A DNA stretch of 64,000 bases from Candidatus Poribacteria bacterium (GCA_003635265.1 PYIZ01000033.1:187605-251604), one strand, 5' to 3'; counted from the first letter of the stretch, positions 36,122 to 45,175 are shown. Made by a program: numbers and translations. Notes: generated by a model from the letters alone, not told the origin.

Positions 36122-38404
36122 GTGGAAGAGCTAGGATCACTCATCAGTCGTGCACAAGCCGGGGATCTGGAGGCCTACGGGAGCATCGTTCAACGGTTTC
36201 AAGACATGGCAGTGGGTTACGCCTACTCCATCTTGGGGGATTTTCATCTCGCTGAAGACGCTGCGCAAGAGGCATTCATTGAAGCGTATCCGATTCTCTC
36301 AAGGGTCTACGGTCCCGTTGCGTTCCCGGGCTGGTTTCGGAGACTTATTTTCAAACACTGCAATCGTTTGACACGCGGGAAGCGCGACGAACTCATGCCC
36401 CTAGAAACGATGATTGAGATGCCTTCGGTCGGAAAAGATCCAGCGGTTGAAATTGAGGAACGAGAAACGAAATCCCTCGTATTGGCTGCGGTTGACGCAT
36501 TGCCAGAGCACCAGCGTCAAGTCACAACGCTCTTCTATATCAGTGGTTTTTCACAAAAACAGATTGCGAACTTCCTAGAGGTGCCGGTGACCACCGTCGA
36601 TAACCGTCTCCGTGCCTCAAGGAAACGTCTAAAAGCAACTCTACATTCTGAAAGGATGATTGCTATGTTAAAAGATACACTTGGTGAAAATGCTCCCTCA
36701 CGTGACGATTCGCTTGTCAATGCAGTCGGCATCTGCAATGCGGCGCAGGCGGGAGATCTGCAACGGGTTCAAGAGATTCTTGCTCTCAAGCCGGAGTTGG
36801 CAACGCAAGATATCGCTTCAAATAATGAGCATCAGCCCATCCATCTTGCGGCGGAGGAGGGTCAAGCCGAAATTGTGCGGGTGCTACTAGAAGCAGGGGC
36901 AGACCCACTCAAAGGAATATATCCCCACCGCACAGCCACCAGTGCGCTGACAATGGCGCAGGATCGCGAACATGCTGCCGTCGTGACGGTCATTGAGGCG
37001 TGGCTCAACGAACAGCGGGGAACGACACCGAAGGGCGAAGCCTTCACCCGTGCTGCAGCGGATGGCGATATTGTACAGATCCGCTCCTTGCTCAACGAGG
37101 ATGGCGGACTTATCAATGCGACCGATCGGGGTGGAAAAACCGCGCTTTTCAAAGCGATTGATCGGGGCGATTTGGCACTTGTTCTTGAACTACTAGACCG
37201 GGGTGCCGACGTTGACCATCGTGCTGCCGATGGAAGTCGACCAATCCACCACTGTCTCGCACACAGCTGGAAGGAGCCGGATGAGATGTACAAAACCTAC
37301 GCTATTCTCGCGGGTGCATTGCTTGCACGCGGTGCGGAGTATGACCTCTGGGTTGCCTGCGGCGTCGGCGATGTTGAAGGCGCGAAACAATTCATCGATG
37401 CCTGCGAGGATAAGACGCAGCTCTGCAAAAGCAGCGAACCGTTTTGGGGAGACTATGACAACCCGCTGGTCGTTGCTTGTTTTCAGGGGCATGCACAGAT
37501 TGTCCAACTGTTAATAGATGCCGGGGCAGATCCAGATTCGCCGTTTGAGATCGATGTCGCCGGCGAGAAAGTAAAACAGTGGGGCCATCCGCTCTGGCTT
37601 GCAGCGAATTGCGGACATTATGATGTAGTGAAAGTGCTTCTAGAACGTGATGCAAACCCAAACGCAGCGGTATACGCCTCCGGTAACGCTGTCTGCTGGG
37701 CGTACCAATACGGACACAGGCGCGTTGCCAATCTGATGTTTCAGTACGGTGCGGTCGCTGATCTGTTGAGTTACCTTCTGACGAACAATCTCCCCGCGAT
37801 TACAGAAGTTCTTCATCGGGATGCGTCAGAGCAGAAGGGCTTGTTGGATAATGCTGTTACTGCGGGCAATCTTGATATGGTTGCGGTGGCGCTGCGTGAT
37901 AATCCAGAGTTTGATGAGGCAAAAGGGTTCAATCTGCTAGAATCAGCGGTGCGCGGATGGCGGTTAGGCAATCTGAAGATCAACAATGAAGGGTTTGATA
38001 GGCGCGACTCTATTGCAATTTTGGACATGCTGCTCGAATACGGAATAGATCCGAACCTCAGAAATCCACGAGATGAACGGTTCAACTTCACGATTCTCCA
38101 CCACTTGGCTGGCAAGAGTTGCAACCCCATAACTTATGGACATACCACGGAAGAGGTGATTGAATTCGCTCGTATGTTACTCAACCACGGTGCCGATATC
38201 AACGCTATGGAAGACAAGCTAAAGTCAACCCCGCTCGGTTGGGCTGCACGGTTTGGACAAAAAAAGTTTGCTGAATTTCTGCTTGAGCGTGGCGCGGACC
38301 CAAATCTAGCAGGCGCACCCTGGGCAACCCCGCTCGCTTGGGCGGAGAAGAGGGGACATACGGAAATCGCTGAAATCCTCCGAAGGCACGGTACAACAGC
38401 GTAG
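36122..38404 (+). CDS. ECF-type sigma factor fused to ankyrin repeats
   Basis: 760 residues from GTG 36122, with AAAAGGGG nearby. Seen: sigma region 2 (about 8-75; YAYSILGDFHLAEDAAQEAF is the core-binding and -10 part), region 4 (about 120-175; LPEHQRQVTTLFYISGFSQ followed by an HTH), then from about residue 200 some eight to ten ankyrin-type repeats (for example PIHLAAEEGQAEIVRVLLEAG and PLGWAARFGQKKFAEFLLERG). No membrane helix or signal peptide, so cytoplasmic. ECF sigmas direct RNA polymerase to stress promoters; ankyrin repeats bind proteins. Inference: the repeats act as a built-in partner-binding regulator. A T-rich terminator follows. Confidence 0.92.
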   Translation: MEELGSLISRAQAGDLEAYGSIVQRFQDMAVGYAYSILGDFHLAEDAAQEAFIEAYPILSRVYGPVAFPGWFRRLIFKHCNRLTRGKRDELMPLETMIEMPSVGKDPAVEIEERETKSLVLAAVDALPEHQRQVTTLFYISGFSQKQIANFLEVPVTTVDNRLRASRKRLKATLHSERMIAMLKDTLGENAPSRDDSLVNAVGICNAAQAGDLQRVQEILALKPELATQDIASNNEHQPIHLAAEEGQAEIVRVLLEAGADPLKGIYPHRTATSALTMAQDREHAAVVTVIEAWLNEQRGTTPKGEAFTRAAADGDIVQIRSLLNEDGGLINATDRGGKTALFKAIDRGDLALVLELLDRGADVDHRAADGSRPIHHCLAHSWKEPDEMYKTYAILAGALLARGAEYDLWVACGVGDVEGAKQFIDACEDKTQLCKSSEPFWGDYDNPLVVACFQGHAQIVQLLIDAGADPDSPFEIDVAGEKVKQWGHPLWLAANCGHYDVVKVLLERDANPNAAVYASGNAVCWAYQYGHRRVANLMFQYGAVADLLSYLLTNNLPAITEVLHRDASEQKGLLDNAVTAGNLDMVAVALRDNPEFDEAKGFNLLESAVRGWRLGNLKINNEGFDRRDSIAILDMLLEYGIDPNLRNPRDERFNFTILHHLAGKSCNPITYGHTTEEVIEFARMLLNHGADINAMEDKLKSTPLGWAARFGQKKFAEFLLERGADPNLAGAPWATPLAWAEKRGHTEIAEILRRHGTTA

Positions 38405-38433
38405 TGCCTTTCAACTGTTCGGTATGAAATACG

Positions 38434-38464
38434 AAGCCGACCTATCATGGGTCGGCTTTTTTCT
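38434..38464 (+). terminator. Rho-independent terminator after the sigma/ankyrin gene
   Basis: Stem AAGCCGACC (38434-38442) with GGTCGGCTT (38450-38458), 7-base loop, followed by TTTTT ending near 38462. A clean intrinsic terminator 30 bases past the stop. Confidence 0.88.
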
Positions 38465-38614
38465 TTGCCATCTACTTCTTGCGACTATATGTGCTCTAGT
38501 CTTGTCTGATCCCACCAAAGCAAACCAAAAGCGAAAAATTCACGTTTCAATACAAAAAAGTGAAAAAAAATGCATAACTGTGTCTTATTAAGTGTAGGGG
38601 AGGAACAAGAAGCC

Positions 38615-40055
38615 GTGGCTAACGATAATACACTGATCTGTCGCGCCCAAACTGGGGATGAAGAGGCTTTTGCTGCCTTGATGCGCGAGCACTACTCCTT
38701 CGTCTATGCGACAGTTATTAGAATCGTGAAAAATTCCCATGATGCTGAAGAGGTAGTGCAAGACGCCTTCCTAAACAGCTATCGAGGGTTGACACGGCTT
38801 GAGGATCCTGCCAAATTCAAAAGTTGGTTGAGGGTGATTGCGCAAAATTGTGGGCGAAACTGGCTACGAAAACAGCGGGGCGGGACCGTATCCATTGATG
38901 AAGTAAGCGAAGATATACTTCAAACACAAGACTCTCCTGATGAGCGATTAACACAACTGGAACAGAGAAAGTTGATTCGCCGGACAATAGAGACGCTGCC
39001 ACAGAAAGATAAGGAGATTGCCCAAGCCTTCTATCTGGAAGGCGCAAATTACGACGAACTAACAAGGACACACGGGCTGTCATACAATGCAATTGCGTTA
39101 CGATTGTCGCGCGCGAAGCGACAACTTACCAAACGGTTGCAAAACCTTCTCACTGGCATCTTCGTTTCTCCCGGGCTAACACTAAAAAAGATTTACTCAG
39201 GAGGACTAACTGCCATGAAAACTGGAACCGTACCTAAAATAACGGTTGGGTTAGCAGCGCTAGTCGCGCTCATTTTCATCAGTTTCGTCGGTATCCGCCA
39301 GATGAACGCGCCCACAATTGAGGAGCGTATATATTTGTCGCCGTGGGAGGACGGAACCCCGCGTCCACGAAACAACTCCGAGAACTTGGCTGCACAAGCC
39401 GATTCTACTCAAGGCACAGTGAACCGTGACAATCAGTCACAGATTTCCGGAAAAAGGCTGGAACTGGTTGACGATTTCGCCGGTCAACCTAAAGAAATGG
39501 ATACGGCGCAATTTGCAACAGAGGCAGAATTTGATTCAGATACGGATCAGAGCTTCTTTGCCGATATATCTGTGCTATTAGACGACGAAGGTCGAACTGC
39601 TGAGGAGGTAATGAACGCTTATGTGGAAGCGTTAAGAAGTCTTGACGCTGAAGGAATACGCTCATTAGTGACAGGAGCTGCCAAGCAAGAGTTTGAAAGT
39701 GGAATGTTACCTATCTTAAATGGAGAGTTGCCAAAAGATATGGTAGAATTATAGCGTAATTCATGATATCTTGCCAGCAGAGAAGGCAGATGAGATGGTA
39801 GCTGACATGCTTCAAACGGCAAAGAAGATGATGCGCCCGACATTTAAACAAACGTATGGTCAGGCAGAGGTTGTGAGCAGTGAACATGTTGGTGATGAAT
39901 TCCACTTCCGATTAAGAATCCCAATGCCAAAATTACCCGAGATACCGCAGGTGCCGGGGAGAGTGGAGATGCCAAAGCTACCAGAGAGCATGGAGAGACT
40001 TGTTAAGATGCGAAAAGTGGATGGAGTATGGCAAATCTATGACTCTGAGGAGTGA
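38615..40055 (+). pseudogene. Frameshifted ECF sigma factor with membrane anchor and C-terminal domain
   Basis: Start GTG 38615 (VANDNTLICRAQ), chosen by alignment with the paralogue at 43312 and a GGGGAGG upstream; an ATG at 38570 is in frame but unmatched. Seen: sigma region 2 (DAEEVVQDAFLNSYRGL), region 4 (LPQKDKEIAQAFYLEG, then an HTH), one membrane helix (about 208-230, ITVGLAALVALIFISFVG) and an acidic extracytoplasmic part. The frame stops at 39754; the remainder (DILPAEKADEM to VWQIYDSEE) continues in the +1 frame to 40055. Relative to the paralogue the DNA between matching CCA/CCG and GATGAG/AATGAG is 7 bases longer (64 versus 57). So either a broken gene or a sequencing error; the first 380 residues could still give a truncated anchored sigma. 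Confidence 0.85.
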
Positions 40056-40098
40056 GACGTTAAAGTAACCGGCAACTCAATCCCAAAGGACTCTATTA

Positions 40099-40130
40099 GG
40101 CGAATGGTTCAAACCATTCGCCTTTTTTTA
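40099..40130 (+). terminator. Rho-independent terminator after the frameshifted sigma gene
   Basis: GGCGAATGGTT (40099-40109), 2-base loop, AACCATTCGCC (40112-40122), then seven T. Nearly the same hairpin recurs at 43139-43168 and in degenerate form at about 44763. Confidence 0.9.
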
Positions 40131-40455
40131 TTTGTCGAGTGCAGAAGATCTGTTATTCTAAGAGTCATCTGATCCGAGATATCCGGATTTATGGTGAATT
40201 AGAGAAATAAGTAGACATGTGCCAATAACTCCAACCTTTGCGCAGTTTTCAAAGTCCCCCTGATAAGGGGGATTTAGGGGGTTGGTTGTGCATTGAGAAT
40301 GTCTAAGTAATTCTAAAATCTACCATAGATAACTTGGTAGTAGGTACACCCGCTAATCATCTTTCCTTTCCACCGGAAAATTCTCTCCCTGTGTAATTTT
40401 CCAATCTTTTGTGTCGTCATACTCAGTGAAGCCATTTCATGGGAGGAGTGAAAAC
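40131..40455. other. Gap before the sigma/M16 gene, partly filled by a MITE-like element
   Basis: Bases 40131-40189 resemble the matching part after the next terminator (43169-43230), so the duplicated block extends past the terminators. The 138-bp inverted-repeat element occupies 40190-40327. The remaining 128 bases to GTG 40456 carry GGGAGGAG (40441-40448) and no other recognised feature. Confidence 0.6.
40190..40327. mobile_element. MITE-like element, copy A (138 bp)
   Basis: Ends are inverted: TATGGTGAATTAGAGAAATA at the left and, read from the right end inward, TATGGTAGATTTTAGAATTA. They match at about 22 of the first 29 positions, including TATGGT and TAGACAT. It encodes no protein and contains a TCCCCCTGATAAGGGGGA hairpin. 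Ends in TA on both sides suggest a TA target as for IS630/Tc1-mariner elements. A related 151-bp copy is at 56240-56390. Confidence 0.75.
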
Positions 40456-43083
40456 GTGTACACAGAAGATGGATATATCATCAGAAAATGTCTCAATGGA
40501 GAAATGGCGGCATTTGGCTTGCTCGTTGATAAGTATAAATCGAGTGTCTACGCTCTCGCTTACACAAAACTGAGAAACTTTCACGATGCTGAGGACATTA
40601 CCCAAGAAGTATTCCTCAAAGCGTATCAGAAACTTTCTACCCTCAAGCGATGGGATAATTGCTTAGCGTGGCTGTTCTCGATTACCGTCAATTCGTGCAA
40701 GGATTTTCTGAAATCTCGGGCGCGTCGTCCCGATGCAAACTACATCGAAGAACAGGACGCCATGCTCTGGAACGGGCCGTCGATTGATGCCTATCGAAGC
40801 GAATCAGCCGCAGAATCCATCCGGGAGGCGATTGACGAATTACCCGAAATCTATCGACAGACGTTGACACTCTACTATCTTGGTGGGTTGAATAGCACCG
40901 AGATAGCACGATTTTTGGGGACTTCAGCCAATACCGTTAATCAGCGACTGATGCGAGCCAGAACCAAACTAAAAGAGGAGATGATTGCGATGATGAACAC
41001 TACATTTGCCGATAAACAGCTACATTCGGGCTTTACGTTCCGAATTATCGAAGCCATTAAGTCAACGAAAATACAACCTGTTTCAACGAAACCGTTACTT
41101 CCATTCATCAGTTCGGCGACAGTCGGAATTGTGCTGACCATTATGCTCTTTAGTAAGTTTTTCTTTACAGTTGCTCCTCACGGCGATATGACCAGTTTGC
41201 CACTTCCCAGTGAAACCCAGATAACAGCGTTGGGTGAGATTCCAATTGAACTGATCGTCGATGCGGTCAAACCGCCAGCTGTTTTCGGTGTGCATGGAAC
41301 GGGGGTTATCGGCAATTCGCCCGAACAACCGAGTCAGATCAACGCCGCCAACGTTGAAATTTCAGATACCGAGATAACGGCACCGTACAAACTGGATAAT
41401 GGGCTAACCATCATTATGCGCCCTGTTCCCACAGCAAACGAAGTCGTGCTCGTGGTACTGTTCAATTTAGGTGATGACCACGACCCGGTTGGGAAGTCCG
41501 GTAGAGCACACCTGCTCGCACACCTGTATTGCACCGCTGCAGCAGGCAACACGCCGGCACGCGACGTTATACAGCTCCAGAAACGCTATGTGGCAGGCTG
41601 GAACGCGCAATCAGGACCCGACTACACTGCTTTTGCAGGCATCGTTGAATCGACACAATTCGCAGCGGAACTGAAGGATGCGGCTGTCCGTATGCGCGAT
41701 CTGCGTATCACCGAAGCCGATCTGAATCGTGAAATGCCTCGCATGTTGGTGAAGTTGAAATACATGTACGAAGGTGTGCCATCGCTTGCTGGCTTAAACT
41801 ATGTCCGTATGCAGTTGCAGTCCCGTTCCCAAGGTGGACGGTTCGGCGGTGCACCCGAGCACATTGAGACAATGACTCTCGACGAACTACGGCAATTTTG
41901 GAAGGATTACTACAAGCCGAATAATGCTGTTCTAGCTATCGCGGGAGGGTTTGACGTTGCCGAAGCGCAAAGATTGATTCACCAAAACTTCAGTCAGATT
42001 CCGCCCGGTAAGTTACCACCCATGAAGCCACCTAAGTCTGAAGCGAAAACCCGTCTGATCCGGCGCATCGCTGTAAAGCCTGCGATTTCCAATGCGACCG
42101 GTACCGTAGCGACCGGATATACTGCACCGCCGCTTGGGAGCAAGGAGTACGCGCCCTTTCTGATAGCTGTCTCGCGTTTGTGGGCAAACACACAAAGTTA
42201 CTTTCAACCGGGTAAAACACCGCCTGTGTACTACACCCCGCTGGACGATGGAACGATAATTGGACTCCAAACCGATCTGCGGGTTGACGCAGATACCACG
42301 TCCGCGCTGAACGAACTTGACCAACACCTACACGCGGCATTGACACCGAAAATAACGCCGGAGGATAAACAACGAACGCTAAACTCAATGGCACTGTTGG
42401 GCACAGTTAATATGCCCGATACCACATGGATGCAAAATTTGTACGGTTTAGCTTTCAGCGTTGGTCGTCGGTATCAACTGGAGCTTGATGGTAAGGAATT
42501 ACGTGCTGCTATCCAGCGTGTCACCGACGCGGACATGCAGCACTTGGCGGCGAGTATCTTCGCTCCAGAAAAACGCGAAACTATCATTGTTGAATTGGAA
42601 AAATCAGTGCTTCAGGTGCAAGAACCTGCCCAAGAACCCCCGGACTCTGTTCCGCTTAAAGAAGTTCTGGCACTCCAACCACAGGAACCCGCACAAGATG
42701 ATGCCGGAGACGCCCTACTCAAAGAAATCTTCCCAGAATTTGAAAGACTTCGACGAGAAATACAAGAATCGATGAACGAACTTAAAGAAAAAGAAATGAC
42801 ACCCGAAAATTATGCCAAGTTTGAGGCAAGGGGAAAAGAATTGGAAGGTGAACTCCAAGACTACTGTAGACGGATAGCCGAGAAATTTCCCCAAGCTGTG
42901 ACGTTCATTACTTTTCAGGGCGAGGAAGGGGTCTACGATGTTGACTTCCAAGTTTTACAAGACTCGCTTAATCATCCTGTTCCCCCCGAATTAGCAGAAT
43001 ATTTTCGTTATGCGAGGTTGCGGGAGATGTTCGGATTGCCCGATATCCCACCTGAGCAGTTGCAACACATGCAAAAAAAATGA
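40456..43083 (+). CDS. ECF sigma factor fused through a membrane helix to an M16-peptidase-like domain
   Basis: 875 residues from GTG 40456, eight bases after GGGAGGAG (open frame begins at GTG 40411). Seen: sigma region 2 (about 5-75, FHDAEDITQEVFLKAY), region 4 (about 130-180, LPEIYRQTLTLYYLGG plus HTH), a membrane helix (about 215-238, ATVGIVLTIMLFSKFFF), then an M16 (pitrilysin/insulinase-like) domain (about 320-730) with NGLTIIMRPVP, GRAHLLAHLYC and NAQSGPDYTAFAG, and a charged helical tail (about 750-875). The M16 zinc motif HxxEH reads H352-L-L-A355-H356: the catalytic glutamate is alanine, so proteolysis is unlikely. Inference: a membrane-tethered sigma with an outward-facing pseudopeptidase sensor. 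A terminator follows. Confidence 0.92.
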   Translation: MYTEDGYIIRKCLNGEMAAFGLLVDKYKSSVYALAYTKLRNFHDAEDITQEVFLKAYQKLSTLKRWDNCLAWLFSITVNSCKDFLKSRARRPDANYIEEQDAMLWNGPSIDAYRSESAAESIREAIDELPEIYRQTLTLYYLGGLNSTEIARFLGTSANTVNQRLMRARTKLKEEMIAMMNTTFADKQLHSGFTFRIIEAIKSTKIQPVSTKPLLPFISSATVGIVLTIMLFSKFFFTVAPHGDMTSLPLPSETQITALGEIPIELIVDAVKPPAVFGVHGTGVIGNSPEQPSQINAANVEISDTEITAPYKLDNGLTIIMRPVPTANEVVLVVLFNLGDDHDPVGKSGRAHLLAHLYCTAAAGNTPARDVIQLQKRYVAGWNAQSGPDYTAFAGIVESTQFAAELKDAAVRMRDLRITEADLNREMPRMLVKLKYMYEGVPSLAGLNYVRMQLQSRSQGGRFGGAPEHIETMTLDELRQFWKDYYKPNNAVLAIAGGFDVAEAQRLIHQNFSQIPPGKLPPMKPPKSEAKTRLIRRIAVKPAISNATGTVATGYTAPPLGSKEYAPFLIAVSRLWANTQSYFQPGKTPPVYYTPLDDGTIIGLQTDLRVDADTTSALNELDQHLHAALTPKITPEDKQRTLNSMALLGTVNMPDTTWMQNLYGLAFSVGRRYQLELDGKELRAAIQRVTDADMQHLAASIFAPEKRETIIVELEKSVLQVQEPAQEPPDSVPLKEVLALQPQEPAQDDAGDALLKEIFPEFERLRREIQESMNELKEKEMTPENYAKFEARGKELEGELQDYCRRIAEKFPQAVTFITFQGEEGVYDVDFQVLQDSLNHPVPPELAEYFRYARLREMFGLPDIPPEQLQHMQKK

Positions 43084-43138
43084 TGAGAAAATCGACGCTA
43101 CGTGATACAAACTGAGCGAGATCATCAAGACTTCGTAA

Positions 43139-43168
43139 GGCGAATGGTTCAATCCATTCGCCTTTTTT
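43139..43168 (+). terminator. Rho-independent terminator after the sigma/M16 gene
   Basis: GGCGAATGG (43139-43147), loop TTCAAT, CCATTCGCC (43154-43162), then TTTTTT. Same stem as the terminator at 40099. Confidence 0.9.
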
Positions 43169-43311
43169 GTTTTTCGACTGCGAAAAATCTGCTATCCTAA
43201 AAATCCTTTAATCCATTAAATCTGGATTCAGACAGTTAAATCCCAAAAAAACTGCTAAAAAAAATTGCAGAACGGCGTTAATAGTAAAATGCAAGGGAGG
43301 AATAACGAACC

Positions 43312-44718
43312 ATGGTTAGCAACGATACACTCATTCGCCGCGCCCAATCTGGGGACGAAGGTGCATTTGTTGAGCTGATACGGGTATATTACCCCTTCGT
43401 TTATGCGATTGTTATTAAAATTGTGAACGATCCACACGATGCCGAGGAAATTGTCCAAGACACCTTTCTCAACGCCTATCGCGGTTTGGGGCGGTATCAG
43501 GAGATGGAAAGGTTCAAGAATTGGTTGGGGGAGATCGCGCGAAATCGCGCACGAAGTTGGCTGAGAAAACAGCGGATCGATACCGTTCCGATTGATGAAG
43601 TGAACGAACATACCCTTGGGACGGAAGATTTGCCAGACGAACAGTTGATACGCCGTGAACAGAGAGAACTGATTCGCCGTGCAATGGATACACTCTCGGA
43701 AAAGGATAGGGAGATTGCCCACGCGTATTACCTTGATGGTGCAAGCTACGACGAACTAACAAGGGCGCACGGATTATCATACAATGCAATAGCCTTTCGG
43801 TTGTCACGTGCCAAGCGGCAACTCGCCAAACGCCTGCAACACTTTCTCACTGGTATCTTCGTTTTCCCTGCGATGACACTGAAAAAAATCTACTCAAATG
43901 GTCTAACCGCTATGAAAGCTGGAACGGTGTCTAGGATAACGGTTGGTGCCGCTGCGTTGATTGCACTGATTTTCATCGGTTTCGTCGGTGTCCGTTGGAT
44001 GAATGCCCCCACAGTCGAGGAGCGTGTGTATTTGTCGCCATGGGAGGATGGCACGGAGCGCCCACGAAATAGTGCCGAAGACTTGGCTTCACAAACTGAT
44101 TCTGTCCAAAATACAGAAGACAGGGACAACCAGTCACAGGTTGCCACAGAAGGACTAGAATTGATTGACGATTTCTTGGGTCAATCTGAAGAAACAGATA
44201 CGACACAATTCGCGGCAGACGCAGAATCTGATGTGGAAATGGATCCGGATCTCTTTACTGACATATCTACGTTGTTAGACGACGAGGGCAAGCTCGCTGA
44301 AGATGTAATGAATGCTTACCTGGAAGCATTAAGGGGTGTTGACGTTGAAGTACTACTCACATTAATGACAGGGGCTGCCAAGGAAGCGTTTGAAAGGGAT
44401 ATGTTACCTTTCCTAAAGGGGGCGTTACCGGAAGATATTGCAGATATATTTTATGATATGTTGCCAGAAGAAACAGCAAATGAAATGATTCAGATGATGA
44501 AAGAGCCGATGCAACAGGCACTTAAACGGATGCTTGGTTCGGCAGAAATTGTGAGCAGTGAGCATGTCGGTGATGAACTCCACTTCCAAGTAAGGGTATC
44601 GTCACCGGAGATACCGGGGGCGTCGGATTTAGGAATACCAGAGATGCCGAAGATGCCGGACCAACTTAATAAAATTCGCAAAGAAAATGGGGTGTGGCGG
44701 ATTTATTATTCGCCATAG
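43312..44718 (+). CDS. ECF sigma factor with membrane anchor and C-terminal domain
   Basis: 468 residues; ATG follows GGGAGGAATAACGAACC. The intact paralogue of the broken gene at 38615. Seen: sigma region 2 (about 3-75, DAEEIVQDTFLNAYRGL), region 4 (about 120-180, LSEKDREIAHAYYLDG and HTH), a conserved linker LSRAKRQLAKRLQHFLTGIF, one membrane helix (about 208-230, ITVGAAALIALIFIGFVG), an acidic low-complexity stretch (about 240-335) and a C-terminal domain (about 335-468) that ends KENGVWRIYYSP, reminiscent of NTF2-like/DUF4878 folds. No anti-sigma gene adjoins. Inference: the exported domain senses an envelope condition and controls the tethered sigma. Confidence 0.92.
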   Translation: MVSNDTLIRRAQSGDEGAFVELIRVYYPFVYAIVIKIVNDPHDAEEIVQDTFLNAYRGLGRYQEMERFKNWLGEIARNRARSWLRKQRIDTVPIDEVNEHTLGTEDLPDEQLIRREQRELIRRAMDTLSEKDREIAHAYYLDGASYDELTRAHGLSYNAIAFRLSRAKRQLAKRLQHFLTGIFVFPAMTLKKIYSNGLTAMKAGTVSRITVGAAALIALIFIGFVGVRWMNAPTVEERVYLSPWEDGTERPRNSAEDLASQTDSVQNTEDRDNQSQVATEGLELIDDFLGQSEETDTTQFAADAESDVEMDPDLFTDISTLLDDEGKLAEDVMNAYLEALRGVDVEVLLTLMTGAAKEAFERDMLPFLKGALPEDIADIFYDMLPEETANEMIQMMKEPMQQALKRMLGSAEIVSSEHVGDELHFQVRVSSPEIPGASDLGIPEMPKMPDQLNKIRKENGVWRIYYSP

Positions 44719-44754
44719 TCACTCAACCAACTTGTAGCTCTATTTCGCTAGATT

Positions 44755-44785
44755 TCGCTAACTGAATGGTTCAATCCATATTTTC
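44755..44785 (+). terminator. Degenerate terminator-like hairpin after the third anchored sigma gene
   Basis: TGAATGGTTCAATCCATATTTT keeps the ATGG-TTCAAT-CCAT core of the terminators at 40099 and 43139, but the outer GGCGA/TCGCC arms have decayed. Supports block duplication of the sigma modules. Confidence 0.45.
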
Positions 44786-44809
44786 ACCTACAAAGAATAG
44801 GAGACAAAC

Positions 44810-45175
44810 ATGAAATTTCAACAGATCGGTGCACTTTTCTGTTGTATTTTGGTTATCGCTGGATGTGCTTCAAGCACCTCCCACGACTTTTTTACGAACC
44901 GGTACTCCCTCGACACCGAGGAGTTTGACCGGGGTTATGAAACGGGTCTCGCCTTCGCAAAAACAGAAGGACCTTTTAACTCCTCACCGAAGGATGTGCC
45001 ATCTGCGATGCAAAAGATAATCGAAACCGAGTCGGATTCTTATCAAAAAGGATTCTTCGCAGGCTATCGCGATCGAAAAGTTAGAAATCAACAGTTGAGT
45101 GGTGTTGTTTTCTGGACTTCATGGGCGGTTATCATGACCGGTCTCATTATAGGCGACGATCTACGCGAGGAGTAG
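44810..45175 (+). CDS. Small lipoprotein of unknown function
   Basis: 121 residues; ATG follows AGGAGACAAAC. Seen: signal peptide with lipobox LVIAGC (Cys at about 19), a charged central part rich in Gly-Tyr pairs (RGYETGLAFA, KGFFAGYRDR), and a hydrophobic segment near the C-terminus (VVFWTSWAVIMTGLIIG). Likely anchored in the envelope by lipid and perhaps a helix. It directly follows the sigma array on the same strand, so it may be a target of or partner to it. Not recognised. Confidence 0.75.
   Translation: MKFQQIGALFCCILVIAGCASSTSHDFFTNRYSLDTEEFDRGYETGLAFAKTEGPFNSSPKDVPSAMQKIIETESDSYQKGFFAGYRDRKVRNQQLSGVVFWTSWAVIMTGLIIGDDLREE

Noticed and set aside
40456..43083. Active M16 metallopeptidase
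   Set aside because: HLLAH lacks the essential glutamate.
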